Source of the DNA: Cynocephalus volans
Lineage: Eukaryota > Chordata > Mammalia > Dermoptera > Cynocephalidae
Reading direction: 5' to 3'
DNA: 64,000 nucleotides
NCBI RefSeq assembly: GCF_027409185.1
Contig: NC_084468.1
Location: 101,680,001-101,744,000, forward strand
The position numbers and the translations under genes are program-made. Positions 1 to 11,795 of this stretch are shown one piece after another. A model generated the notes under the pieces. It saw nothing but the letters and a program-made list of their open reading frames with translations, was not told the DNA's origin and made no database searches. Numbering within the stretch: position 1 is the stretch's first letter; the number at the start of each line of letters is the position of its first letter.

Positions 1-1335
1 AAACAATTCAAAAGATCAACGAATCAAAAAGTTGGTTTTTTGAAAAGATAAATAAAATTGACAAACCATTAGCATGGCTAACAAAAAAAAGAAGAGAGAA
101 GACTCAAATAACCATAATTAGAAATGAAAAAGGCGATATTACAACTGATTCATCTGAAATACAAGGAATCATTCGAGACTACTATAAACAACTATACGCC
201 AACAAATTTGAAAATCTGGAGGAAATGGATAAATTTCTGGACACACACAAGCTCCCAAAACTGAACCGTGAAGACGTAGAAAATTTGAACAGACCAATAA
301 CAATAAAGGAGATTGAAGCTGTTATCAGAAGGCTCCCAACAAAGAAAAGCCCAGGACCAGATGGATTCACAGCAGAATTTTACCAAACATTCAAAGAGGA
401 ATTGACACCGATTCTTTACAAACTATTCCAAAAGATTGAAACGGACGCAAATCTCCCAAACTCATTCTATGAAGCAAACATCATCCTGATACCAAAACCA
501 GGTAAAGATATAACCAAAAAAGAAAACTACAGGCCGATATCCTTGATGAATATAGATGCAAAAATCCTCACTAAAATACTAGCAAACAGAATACAGCAAC
601 ACATACGAAAAATTATTCATCATGATCAAGTGGGATTCATCCCAGGGATGCAAGGTTGGTTCAACATACGCAAATCAATAAATGTGATACACCATATTAA
701 TAAACTCAAACACCAGGACCATATGATCATCTCTATAGATGCTGAAAAAGCATTTGATAAAGTTCAGCACTCATTCATGACAAAGACCCTCTATAAGTTA
801 GGTATAGAGGGAAAGTATCTCAACATAATTAAAGCCATATATGACAAACCCACTGCCAATATCATCCTGAATGGGGAAAAGCTGAAAGCTTTTCCTTTAA
901 GAACAGGCACTAGACAAGGATGCCCACTCTCACCACTCCTATTCAACATAGTGTTGGAAGTACTAGCCAGAGCAATCAGAGAAGAGAAGGAAATAAAGGG
1001 CATCCAGATTGGAAAAGATGAAGTCAAACTGTCCCTGTTTGCAGATGACATGATCCTATATATCGAACAGCCTAAAACCTCTACAAAAAAACTGTTGGAA
1101 TTGATAAATGATTTCAGCAAAGTAGCAGGATACAAAATCAACACACAAAAATCAGTAGCATTTCTTTTCTCCAATAGTGAACATGCAGAAGGAGAAATCA
1201 AGAAAGCCTGCCCATTTACAATAGCCACCAAAAAAATAAAATACTTAGGAATTGAGTTAACCAAGGAGGTGAAAAATCTCTATAATGAGAACTACAAACC
1301 ACTGCTGAGAGAAATTAGAGAGGATTCAAAATTGT
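1..1335 (+). pseudogene. LINE-1 ORF2 reverse-transcriptase segment, truncated at both ends
   Basis: The frame is open from base 3 to base 1343, about 446 codons, so it begins before the window. The encoded segment covers the end of the endonuclease-RT linker and most of the RT domain of LINE-1 ORF2. It has the [14 protein letters not shown] motif near base 340, the [13 protein letters not shown] motif near base 905 and an intact FADDMILY catalytic box near base 1040. Homology ends near base 1335. The C-terminal third, including the cysteine-rich end, and the 3' UTR are missing; a SINE insertion follows almost at once. An unbroken frame this long suggests a fairly young copy, but the 5' part cannot be seen. 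In an intact LINE-1, ORF2 supplies the endonuclease and RT for target-primed reverse transcription. Confidence 0.93.
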
Positions 1336-1356
1336 TTTTTTAATTCGCCTAATTGA

Positions 1357-1502
1357 TTTTTTTTTTTTTTTTTCCCCTTTTTCTTTACTGGCACTCAGCC
1401 AGTGAGTGCACCGGCCATTCCTATATAGGATCCGAACCCGCGGTGGGATCTTCGCCGCGCTCCCAGCGCTGCACTCACCTGAGTGCGCCACGGGCTCCGC
1501 CC
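1357..1502 (-). mobile_element. tRNA-Ile-like SINE (CYN-type, about one and a half tRNA units)
   Basis: Read on the minus strand, this has a tRNA-like body with a pol III B box (complement at 1428-1439), then a second partial tRNA unit holding only an A-box half, then an A-rich tail seen as a T run on the plus strand. It is flanked by a 16-bp duplication with one C/T difference (taattcgcctaattga at 1341-1356, taatttgcctaattga at 1503-1518). The difference lies at a CpG, so it is probably deamination. The structure matches tRNA-Ile SINEs known from colugos. The family name is from memory and not checked. Confidence 0.85.
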
Positions 1503-1518
1503 TAATTTGCCTAATTGA

Positions 1519-3029
1519 GAGGGCTATTTTGGATAATGCAGAATTTCAAACTTCACTTTTGGGATAATACTTGATAAATACTTGACAGTGCATGTTAACT
1601 ATCACATTTAAAATCCTTGCCTAGATTCAATGTCCAGACCAGGACGATGTGGCCCCACAAGTGAAGACTAATACTTCGGAGGATCACTTGAGAGATCAAT
1701 GTGGTCATATGTGAAAAAACAAGGTTTTCTAGATGCCCCCCAATCCCAAAAGATAGAGATTAACATTTCTTTTTTTTTGAAAACCATCCTTTTTTCAGGT
1801 CTTCTGCTAAGCTATAATGATTATGTTTTTCATAATAGTTAACAAATAAAATATAATAAACATAAACATGGTTTCCGTGGTATCAGTAATACTGTTAGTA
1901 CTATTCTTATAGCAACTGCTGTATATTGAGTGATTATAAATCCCCAACGCCATTGACTATTGGCCATTTTGTGGATGATACAATTGAAAAGAAAGAGTTC
2001 ACATAACTTCCCCAAAGTTACAAAGTTAATAAATAACTAAATTTGATAAAAGAAAAAACCTGTTTTATTCAGATATTTTAGCTCTTAATCAGTTTGTCTC
2101 CTATTTTCAAAACTATTTTAAAATAGAATATACAGAAAGTGTTCTATTGACAGAGTCACAAGTTCTTACATAACCTTGGCATTAATTTTAAGCACAGTAT
2201 TTAATCATGCTTTTCTGAATATTTTAATAACATTCTAAAATGGTAGCATTGATAATTATCCTTATGCATAGATCTGTATCTTCAATATATTTTATCTTTG
2301 TAAAAGGCATAAAAATGCATATAGTATAAACATGGCATTTTACAGACCAGAAAAAGGTGGAGTAACTTTTCAGAGTTTTTCCAGTCACTACCTCGGGCTG
2401 CTGCCTCTCAGTATAGAGTTGTATAAACAATACTGAGATATGTTAAACCAGCTTGTGGCCATAAACATTCCTGAGTTCTACAGGAGACATAAGGAAGTAT
2501 ATAGTAGACAACATAAAGTCCATGTTTTTGCAGAAATATAGAAATTATTTTTAAAGTTTAAAATGAATACTGGTTACATGTTTTTTTGTCTTATAAATAA
2601 AACAATTCAAATGGGTATTGAAATATAATACCCATATAAATACATAAATATAATATAATTATAATATGTTATTACAGGCATTTTAAATTTGTATTTGAAT
2701 TTTGCTATATTTGAAATATCTGATCATTAATAAATTATATCACTCAAAATTTCAAGGAAATTAATAACTCTTGAGAATAAGTTAGGCTTTGTAAAAGACA
2801 TATTGACACATTAACAGTACCTCCAATTACTGATCCAGAAAAAGCATACATTTGATTTTCTATATTCACATTTCCTATACAAATTATAGATATAAAATTC
2901 AGAATGAGAGAGCAGGGAAGAAAGTGAATTGGAAAAAAGAGTTAAATTGAATTAATGTGCTACCTCAAAAAACAATTATTGAGTTCTTGCTACCTTTTAT
3001 TGATGCACCTTTATGACTTTACTAACTTT
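1519..3029. other. AT-rich sequence with no recognised feature
   Basis: I see no repeat, conserved open frame or RNA gene here. The short frame at 2224-2430 on the minus strand has no recognisable domain and AT-rich composition like its surroundings. Confidence 0.5.
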
Positions 3030-3045
3030 GAGGATTTTTTTTTCT

Positions 3046-3194
3046 TTTTCTTTTTTTTTTTGTCTTTCTGTGACGGCCGCACCGCGCTCAGCCAGTGAGC
3101 GCACCGGCCATGCTTATATAGGATCTGAACCCGCGGCGGGAGCGCTGCTGCTCTCCCAGCGCTGCACTCTCCCGAGTGCGCCACGGGTCGGCCG
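3046..3194 (-). mobile_element. tRNA-Ile-like SINE, second copy
   Basis: Same family and same one-and-a-half-unit structure as the copy at 1357-1502. The B box complement is at 3121-3132 and the A-rich tail is on the left because the element lies on the minus strand. The sequence gaggatttttttt recurs on both sides (from 3030 and from 3195), which fits a target duplication merging with the T run. The 102-codon plus-strand frame at 3013-3321 is an accidental frame across this GC-rich SINE. Confidence 0.83.
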
Positions 3195-3210
3195 GAGGAT
3201 TTTTTTTCTT

Positions 3211-6200
3211 ATTGAAACAATTGATTTTACATATCTGTGGAGTGTGAGAAATACTCTTCCCTTTCCCCTTTCCCTATTTGCGGATAATTTAAACTCATTA
3301 TGTTTCAGTTGCCTCAAATGAATAATTGGAAGTAAAGGTAATCACATATGCAATGATCCTAAAGTACTTCTGGGATATTATGATCATTTAGCTTATACAA
3401 TATTAACAACCATTATGAAATTTGTAATGTGAATGGAAAGAGACATCCACATCCGGATAGAATGAAGTGTGGATTCAATGGATGTATGGACAATGTGAAG
3501 AAGACAGCACTATTCCTACTTACTGAAGCCTTGATGACTTAATACTTGACCCAGGCCTTCATAGAAAATGAAAGAGTTTTCCAGAAGATGAAATAGCATG
3601 ACTGACAAATAGACATATCCAATTACAGAATCTATTTTTGATATTGTGAGTCAGTTGCTTGGGCTGAGTCTTTGGGAGAAAGTGATTGGTTGTGAAGTTA
3701 GGTTAAGATTAGGCAATAAAGAATTGTGAAAATAAATCTTACACATTTTTAATCTAATTTTGTAAAGAGCAAAATTGGAGCCATTGGCAGTATGTATTAA
3801 ATTGTATTTGTATTAAAAAAAAGAGACAGACAGAAGCACTTTATTGAACAGAATGAATAGAAAGATGACATTCTTCCAGCTGAAAATGCCACCTGCTATT
3901 CAGCTTCTGCCAGGTGTCCACAGCCTCTGGGCTTCAGTAACACAGAGGTGGTAGTGGCTTCCTGCTAATGGTAACATTTTGGTTTATTTACTATTTCCTA
4001 TTTAGTTTATCAGGTTTCCCCCATCTTTGTAATCAATTTCCTGTACTAAATTTGCTCTCAAAATCTTAGATTTGCTTTTCTTACCCTTATTGGACCTTGA
4101 TTGATAGAGAGGCTGTGATAGTAATCTAGGAAGAAGATGAAAGTACTTGAAATATGATGGTAGTTAGATGCATGCAAGAATTAAATCTTTTTTTATGTAT
4201 GGGTCCAAGAGGTTTTCTAACTGACTCTTTGTGGACTATGATGGTAATAGACAAATGAAATGAGATATTTAGGTTTTGACGAATAGTGTCAAGTACAGTT
4301 CCTTTTTCCGAAATGAGAAATGAAAGCAGACATCAGTAGTTCTCTTTTGGAAGGAAACCCAATAGTGCTTGTCAAGTAGGAACTTGGTGCAGAGGCAAGG
4401 CTAGGGAATATATATTGTGGCAAAATAAAATAAAACAATTGAAATAACTTTAATAATTATGTTGGCACTTTATAAGTCAATCAGGACTTACGGCAGGTAA
4501 AGAAGAGTAAAAGGTATTCAATTGACCTTGGGTAACTCCAGCATTTAGAAATCAATAAGTGGAGAATCACACAGCAAAAGAGATGATGAATAAAAAGAAG
4601 ACCTGGTACTTAATCCATTAACTTAAAAATCATTACATAATGTAGAGAATTTTTTATGTTAATTATGACATTTGTTTATAAATAAAGTTTGAAATGTGCT
4701 AATTCAACTTTATCACTGTTGATTATAAAACTATATATTTTATATATCAAAATATTTTAAAACTGTAATTTCTTCACATTTTAATCACTCATTTATTTAC
4801 AATTACACTTTACTTTTTCCTAGGAAATATATATATATTATTTAAAAGAGCAAAATTGAAAAATATCACCAAATTTCCTATTTTTCTTTCAAATTTCGTA
4901 AAAATTTCCTAGCTTATTAACTTCAAAATGTTTAAAAATGTAGATATTTTAGCATGTTTTATATATTTGTAGGTCTATACATTTTATTGTAATTGTTTAC
5001 TGGTTTCAGTAACATAAAATTACCTCCAATGTACACTACCTCTAATGGATAGATTTGTACAGTATATTAAGCATGTTCTCTTTTGTATTTCACTTATTTC
5101 TCTTGTATTTGTTAACTCATACAATGAATTTCTAAATTTGATGTTAGACAATATTATTAATAGGTCAATATTTAACAAAGAAGGTTCTTGCTTTATATTA
5201 GGTAAAATTATTTGCTCTGTGTAAGTGCTTTGGAAGCTTAATTACTTGATGTCCATTTTTAACATGGTGTAACATGTTATAAGCAAGAATTTTCAAGAAA
5301 ATTAAAATTAAATATGTGACAATGGGCTACTCTAAGAATAGCGTTCCAATCCAACATATAAAATCACTTATATAATTAATTTTAAAATAAAATGATTTTT
5401 AACTTTATTATTAAAAGCCATATTATCCACTTGATTATTCTAAGAACTTTATTTTAATTCTTTACTACAATCTGAATATTATATTTAAAGTAATATAGAT
5501 ACTGTTAATGATTTTTAATATGCTGTTATTATCTACAGTGAGATATAATAACTACTTTTCTTTTATTGCAATTATGTTTTATATTAAGATAATAGCTTCA
5601 GGTTATAATTTAAATAACATATAACTTTCATTTATATGTAATATTTCCAATTATTACCTAATTATAATCTATCTTACACTACAGTACAGATATTTCTTTT
5701 ATTTGCTATTAATTTACTTTAGGTGTCTCATTAAAATGCTAAATATTATAAATGATCTTTTAATTAAAGATTAAATTACATTTCACTGTATATAGTATCA
5801 ATCTAATAAGCTTCAAGGCACACACAGGCACTTTGTCAGAAGAATAAAATGAACTTATAGTTATACATTAAATCATTCTTTTATAAAAGTATTCTGTATT
5901 AAAACTTGTTTATCTTTTATTTCCTAGTAAACACACTTTATTACTGAGTATATATACATATACATGTATCTATAATATGTACCTCTACTTTATTTACTCC
6001 AAATATTTTTCTCATATCTTTGATAACTGAGATTTGTTAATAGGTAATAATGAGATTAGCAAACAGAAAAAAAATACACTTTATACTTAACATCAATGAT
6101 ATTTATTTCCATATAGGATGGTGAATTAGTCAAGAATACCTGAATTTATTCCAAAATTTAATAATACAGAAATGGTGTGATTTATCTGGAAAAATATATT

Positions 6201-7490
6201 AGCCCTGGGAGTGTCAGAGGGTGAGTGGACCCTCAGTTTCTTTACCATTTTTACATCACTCTAAACTTTAAAATTTGTCTTTATTTAGAGCTACTTCACA
6301 GTAGAAGTAATAAAACCTAAATCAATACATTTACAGATCTTAATTCTTTGATTTCTAGTTATTTGTTTCTGTTATATTCACTACGTATGATACATCTGCT
6401 ACCTTTAATAATACATGTCATGCAATGACTTCTGTTTTTCCATTTTCACTCAGCAATATATCAGACTCCTTCTCATTCTTTATTTCAACTCATGTATTGT
6501 CATCATTTTTAAAACATATGTCCTAATTTACTTCTTATTTTCGAACATGACAATATCTCAATACCAGCTTAATCTAATTGTCACCTAAACTATACAAAAG
6601 GTGCAGTGGAAATTCACAAGATCTTGATGACTAGCGGGCAGAGAATTACATTTTCCACCATCACCATGACTCTCCATGCTCGCTGTCAGTCCACCAGTTT
6701 TCCTTGTAACTTTTCTTGTGTCACTCTCCCTAACAGTTCGTTCAAATCTGCTCAACACCCTTCATCCCGCCTATTAAATGACATCACCCCAAATTCTTTC
6801 CTGCTATTTTGTTAGAACAATAGAAAATAATAAAATAAAAATATCCTAATTTCTTATATCAAGTCAACAATATACCAGGATCATCCTATTCTTCAATTTT
6901 TCTTTTATGGTGGAATGAAATACCCATTTCTTCCCATGTAATTGTATTAGAAGTGACGTAGGTTTTGAAGAGTGAAGATTTTAAATAGTAATTAGGGAGA
7001 CTAATACCTTTTTAGTTTATACCAAGCCCTTTAAAAAGGGTATATGTGTCCGCTGTCACGACGAAATTTACAATCTAGCTGGGAAGACAGAATTGAAAGG
7101 CCAATATGGTTGCAGCTCAGAATACATTTGCTGTGATGTACACATTTAAATATTTTGTGAGAGGTATATGTGTTTATAGAAAGAAAATTGATGCTTCATA
7201 TTTTTAAATTATTTAACAAAGTTCCCTTGTTGTGGGCTCTTGCTTACAAAGGTAATTCTAATTGGTAATGTATTGTTGTGACTGCCAGGAAAGAATGTGT
7301 AAGTCATGGTAATATGAGTTTTCCTACTTGCACGTCAGTTTTATTTATCACTGCAGAACTAATAAACTGTCTATCTCGTTTACATATCAATCTTGTAAAT
7401 GTGAGTCTGTATCTCCATGCCAATCCAGTCTGACAATCCAAGACTAGATAATGATCGGTCCTTTTAAATATTGGAATAAATAATATAGAC
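3211..7490. other. Long AT-rich interval, no gene found
   Basis: About 4.3 kb, very AT-rich, with scattered TA-rich stretches. The less AT-rich block at 3870-3970 (ctggg and ggtggtagtgg segments) looks like an old repeat that I cannot name. A 69-codon frame at 6606-6815 lies in a slightly GC-richer patch, lacks a recognisable domain and is not supported as a gene. Confidence 0.45.
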
Positions 7491-7497
7491 GAGGGAA

Positions 7498-7648
7498 TCT
7501 TTGACTTCCTTACATATTTTGGATATTAACCCTTATATGTGAGGTGATGGATAGGTTAATTAGCTTGATTTAATCATCTCACATTGTATACAAATATCAA
7601 AATTTCACCTTGTATACCATTAATATATAATTTTCTGTAAATTAAAAA
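7498..7648 (+). mobile_element. LINE-1 3' end with a short inverted 5' piece
   Basis: Bases 7536-7648 match the terminal part of a mammalian LINE-1 3' UTR in plus orientation (gtgatgga, gttaattagcttg, then the conserved tail words). The preceding 35 bases or so (ttccttacatattttggatattaac) read as LINE-1 ORF2 3' sequence in the opposite orientation. This is the arrangement expected from a 5' inversion. The inverted part is short, so that portion is less certain than the 3' UTR. Confidence 0.55.
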
Positions 7649-7652
7649 TTAG

Positions 7653-7745
7653 GACTGGCAGGTAAGCTCAGTTGGTTAGAGCATAGCCTTATAACACCAG
7701 GATAACAGGTTCAGATCCCCGCCAAAAAGAAAAAAAAGAAAAAGA
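7653..7745 (+). mobile_element. tRNA-Ile-like SINE, monomer form
   Basis: A single tRNA-like unit with A box (7663-7675, taagctcagttgg) and B box (7708-7719, ggttcagatccc), followed directly by an A-rich tail with scattered G. The word aaaaatta occurs just before the element and again after the tail, so it may be an 8-bp target duplication. The element sits directly after a LINE-1 tail, a common A-rich landing site. Confidence 0.82.
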
Positions 7746-7916
7746 AAAATCAGTGAAAAATTAAAGTTTAAAGAGAAATACGCGAAATTACTTAAATGAC
7801 TAAAAGCCACTAAAAATTTATGTACCATATACCTGGCATCTTATTGAACAGGTGGCCTTTTAAAAAATTATCGTGAACTAGATTTGTTGTGTATATAATT
7901 TATTTGGCATGATTTT

Positions 7917-8135
7917 AAAGACTTGCAGAGAAAGAGAACATTCGTTGGGCTACAATGTGGAGTGGGGGGGAACAAGGAGGGGGAGGGATGATGGGGATAA
8001 TTGGGTGGGGGACACAGGGTACAAATGCAATTTGTGGTGATGGGTATGCTGCCAGTATTCATCTGGCCCTCACATCATGGGCATGAGGGGTGACAATCAG
8101 CTTTGTATCTCAGGAATATTCGTAACCAATAAAAA
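7917..8135 (+). mobile_element. LINE-1 3' UTR, 5'-truncated
   Basis: Shares the words acttgcagag...gagaac, gggcatg...acatc and the terminal ccaataaaaaataata tail with the complete LINE-1 3' end at about 34960-35190. It also has the G-rich purine tract typical of LINE-1 3' UTRs (7961-8010). Only the last 220 bases are present. Confidence 0.78.
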
Positions 8136-8139
8136 ATAA

Positions 8140-9100
8140 TAATCAATTAAGAACACAATGTACCTGTAAATATTTTTCAGTGTATATTTATTTTAAAATT
8201 ACTGCATACTAAAAACCAATTTTGAAAATTGCAGTAATTTGTCACGAAGGAGATTTAGAGGTAAAAATAGAATTTTTATTGATTTATATGTATTTTTTTT
8301 AATTTGGCAGAAACATTTGTTCTTTACTTAGATTTGCACATACATTAGTAGTTATTGGGATTCTTATGTTTGCCATCAGATGGAATGAAGAAACTTGCTT
8401 TTTACATTATCATTTTCCCTACCATCACTAAAAGAAATTGATACCAGAAACTATACAAGAAATAATCCAGAAACAGAAATGTTCTTTTCACTATATAATG
8501 CTTCTAAAAGGTTGTGCAACAGTGCCAGTAGCAACATGAACAAGCAACTTTGAGTTTTGTTCATTAGAGATGGTATTATTGAAATGTCAGTATGCTATAG
8601 CAGGTGACAAAATTAAGTTTTGTAACTCAATTAAAAACAGTGATATTTTACATTTTTGCAGGAAAAAAAACCTTTGATTTAAAAGAAAATAATTAATGAA
8701 CTGCCTTTCCAAGGCTTAAAAAAAGTATAAAACCATTTTTGTGGGAAAGCATATTTTTAAAGAAGCTGATTTCTAATTTATTCAAGACATTCTTTTGATA
8801 ATTAAGTGTATATTTATGTGTGCTCCTTTAGTCTATGAATGGCTCATTGTTTTGCATAACTCTCATGCTTTTCTTGATGTAGAATTTTTAATGACAAATA
8901 CCGAACTCAAATAGTCGAATGATTATATGAGTGACATATACACATCTACTTGATAAGGCTCAGATGCAGTGATTTTTAGACTGTCTTTTTGTCCCATTAT
9001 TGGGGCATTACATTTAGAAATTTACACAGAGGAATAAAAAATGTTTAATGTGCCATACTTTTGCTTTTATTCTTCTGGTGAATAGCAGTTTGTTCAAATA
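8140..9100. other. AT-rich sequence, nothing recognised
   Basis: No repeat family, open frame of interest or regulatory pattern could be recognised in this interval. Confidence 0.4.
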
Positions 9101-9106
9101 TTGTCC

Positions 9107-9132
9107 TCCCCCCCCCCCCCCCACACACACGC
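9107..9132. repeat. Poly-C run followed by a short CA repeat
   Basis: Fifteen consecutive C residues run directly into a short (CA) tract. Such runs are replication-slippage prone, so the exact length may be unreliable in the assembly. Confidence 0.9.
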
Positions 9133-9134
9133 AA

Positions 9135-9705
9135 AGACTCAGAAGAACTCCCCTAGCTACCTGAGCCCAGAATTACCATAATGGGTGTTCTAAGTGTGGG
9201 TTTATGAAAACCAAGTGATAAGTGAACCTTTGGCCCAAGTCCTCCTCTCAGTGAGACAAATGAGACTGCTGAAAACACTGTGCTTATTTCCCTTGTGACC
9301 AACTGGATAATTGAAATACTCTTAGCAGCTAGTGAAATTCTCAAAATTGGTTCCTTGACCTGAAGATAAATGGCCATTATGGTTAAAAATGGCCAAGTGC
9401 AAGTCTCTGAAATTTCCCCATGCCAAGATAGTAAAGCAATTGTAGTACATATTTCTAGGAGGAATTGCAGAGATTAGTGCCACTGTAAAGGATATATGGG
9501 TGATAATGCTGTCATATTGTCTTTCCATTTACTCATATGGGCTCAGGGAAATGAGATGAATTATGACAGATAATAGTGAATTAATGTAAACTTAACCATA
9601 TGGTAGCCCCAGTTGCACCTGTTGTACTGGATGTGGTCTATTAATTGGATAAATCTATATAGCCCCTATGATATTGCAGACCACATAAAATCTTTAACAT
9701 CCAGG
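9135..9705 (+). mobile_element. Decayed ERV-L-type pol (RT) relic
   Basis: Conceptual translation of 9455-9510 gives GGIAEISATVKD, the start of the RT domain in ERV-L-type (class III) retroviruses. Further downstream (9600-9650) a second RT stretch with a PVxDVV-like string appears in another frame. The plus-strand reading has several stops and frameshifts, so it is an old, non-functional relic. The minus-strand frames at 9153-9377 and 9322-9528 are shadows. No LTRs could be placed. Confidence 0.65.
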
Positions 9706-11040
9706 TAGAATAAATGTATTACTTTAAAAGTATGCAGATACACAGGATAAGTGATTTTTTTTCACTAGCCTAATCCTTTAATATTTTATACCTTATTCCT
9801 TTCATCTAAAATAGCTAAGTTCATAAATAATATTTTCATTCTAATCTTAATTGATTTTGTTTCCTTAGGTAGTGTGGTTATATGAAAGATTTTAAAACAG
9901 AATTCCTTATTGGAAATCAGCAAGCATACAAAAAAATTGGCTTGTTTCCCAATTTACACATCAACTTTTTACAGAGCTCTACAAATACTAGTTTTAGGTA
10001 TTTTTTTATTTTACTTACTTGAATTACTTGGTTTTTATTAATCTTGTCCCCTTTAAATGGCTGACCATGCAAACCTCCACATTTGTAATTTATTTTTTAA
10101 CTTAGATGGTAACCTAATGCAGACATAAATGTTTCTCACTAATGAATATCAATTTATATCTATATATTTTATGGTCATCTAAACTAGTATATGTCCTTAT
10201 CTAGTAGGATCCACAGTTTTAAAGATCGATGTATAGCATGGATAAATGAATGAACAAGTTAAATATTATACCTTAAAATACATTCAAACATACCTTATAT
10301 AAATTGTACTTACACTTAAAAATAAGGACTGAATAAAATACTGAGTTTTATATGTTAATGTAGCCCTTTAAATATAGACGTAATTACCTTGTTTACATTT
10401 TTATCACCACATATGCTATGAATTTATGTCAATGCATAAAGAATAAGTATAGAAAAAGAGTTTTGTGAAAACATTAGTGAATATAAAATCACAAATATAC
10501 CATATAAATCAATTAGAATATCTTAATTAACATCTGACAAAGATTAGAGCAGAAAGTTGTTAATCAATGTTTTAACTTTTAACCGTAATGGTCAACTATA
10601 TCTTATTATTTCCAATTTCAGAAATTCAGTCTTCCTGTCATTTTTAACAATTTACAGACTCAGATTTATATGCAAGTTATAAAATAAATAGTACTAACCA
10701 TTAGTGCAATGGACAAATAATTTATTGAATAGTATTCTGAATATCGAAATCAACACATATATCAAAATTTTATTCACTAAAAACCAAAGAATGTATGACT
10801 TATTTGTCACTCTAAAGGGCATAATAGCATTTTTTTAAGTAAAATAATGATGTGTAAGGGTAGAAAATATTTTAGAAAGCTCATATGAAATACCTAAAAC
10901 TTAAAAAATCATGTTATTTACAGTTGTGGATAAAAAAAATCAGCAGAAATATTTTTAAAATAGTTGGTAATGAGATACCGAAATTGTTGTTCTACAAACT
11001 AAAAGGCTTAAACAACATCCTCTGATTATTTCATGTTTTC
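9706..11040. other. AT-rich sequence, nothing recognised
   Basis: No feature could be recognised. Numerous A/T homopolymer runs, and no open frame above 60 codons. Confidence 0.4.
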
Positions 11041-11044
11041 TGTC

Positions 11045-11290
11045 AGTCAGAATTTATCACGTGACAAAGCTAGGTGTTCTGCTCAATGTCTCTCAAAGCT
11101 GCAATGGAGGAATCGGTTGGGCTGCATTCTCCTGTGAAGTTCAGGACCTGCTTCAAAACTTGTTCATGTTGTTTTAAGACTTTTGCTTGTTGTAGTCGTA
11201 GAACTAAGAACACTATCTCCTTGCTGGATGCTGGCAAAGGGTTGCTCAGTGATAGTAAAGTGCCTCCTGGTATGTATACCTTTGTGCAAT
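11045..11290 (-). mobile_element. MaLR (MLT1-type) LTR fragment
   Basis: Words such as tctcaaagctgcaa, ggttgggctgcattctcc and the following segment match the reverse complement of old MaLR LTRs as I remember them. The 76-codon plus-strand frame at 11074-11304 falls inside this repeat and is not a gene. The family assignment is by pattern memory only. Confidence 0.45.
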
Positions 11291-11320
11291 TACCACCCTT
11301 TTAGCATGTGCTTAATCTAG

Positions 11321-11790
11321 TGTGGGAATGTAGGCCATAACTACCCCATCTTCAGGTCCCTTCAGCTTTACTTTCCCTTGTATGACCTGCCCCTTCCTGC
11401 ATAAGCTTTTTACTAGGAAGGTATCCATTAATCTGAAGCAAGGCAAAGATAGTTAAGATAATGACTGAAAAGCTTGGCTAAATTAAGACAAAGATCAAAG
11501 CTTCCCTGTTGATACAGGGGGTACTCTTAAGTTAAATGCTCACTGATCACAAGACTTTAGATATTTCATAGTAGGTATACTCTCTTTTGTACTTAAGTTT
11601 ATTTATAAACCTCTGTTTCCTTCCAAATGGTGCAGGGTGCAGCAACACAAACACCTGGGTTGCCACCCGCCTGGTCCTTCTTATATCAATAAACTCCAGG
11701 TAGTTCTGTAAAGAGTTGTCTGCTTGGTTTTCAGTCTTATAGTTTCTTCTTATTTCAGAGGCTATTTCACCTTATCTCCATCTTCAGACA
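11321..11790 (+). mobile_element. Solo retroviral LTR, 470 bp, with perfect 5-bp target duplication
   Basis: Begins TGTGGG and ends CAGACA, so it has the TG...CA ends of an LTR. It is flanked on both sides by TCTAG (11316-11320 and 11791-11795). A TATA-like segment (tttataaacc, about 11609) and an AATAAA signal (about 11690) stand in the order expected for U3-R-U5. No internal retroviral sequence accompanies it, so it is a recombined solo LTR. I cannot name the family. Confidence 0.82.
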
Positions 11791-11795
11791 TCTAG

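Noticed and set aside
791..1264. 157-codon minus-strand frame
   Set aside because: Antisense shadow of the LINE-1 RT frame.
3013..3321. 102-codon plus-strand open frame
   Set aside because: It runs through a minus-strand SINE and its GC-rich body. No domain, and the frame depends on the SINE insertion.
7653..7745. Possible functional tRNA gene
   Set aside because: A and B boxes are present, but the cloverleaf is incomplete and an A-rich tail follows directly. It is a SINE.
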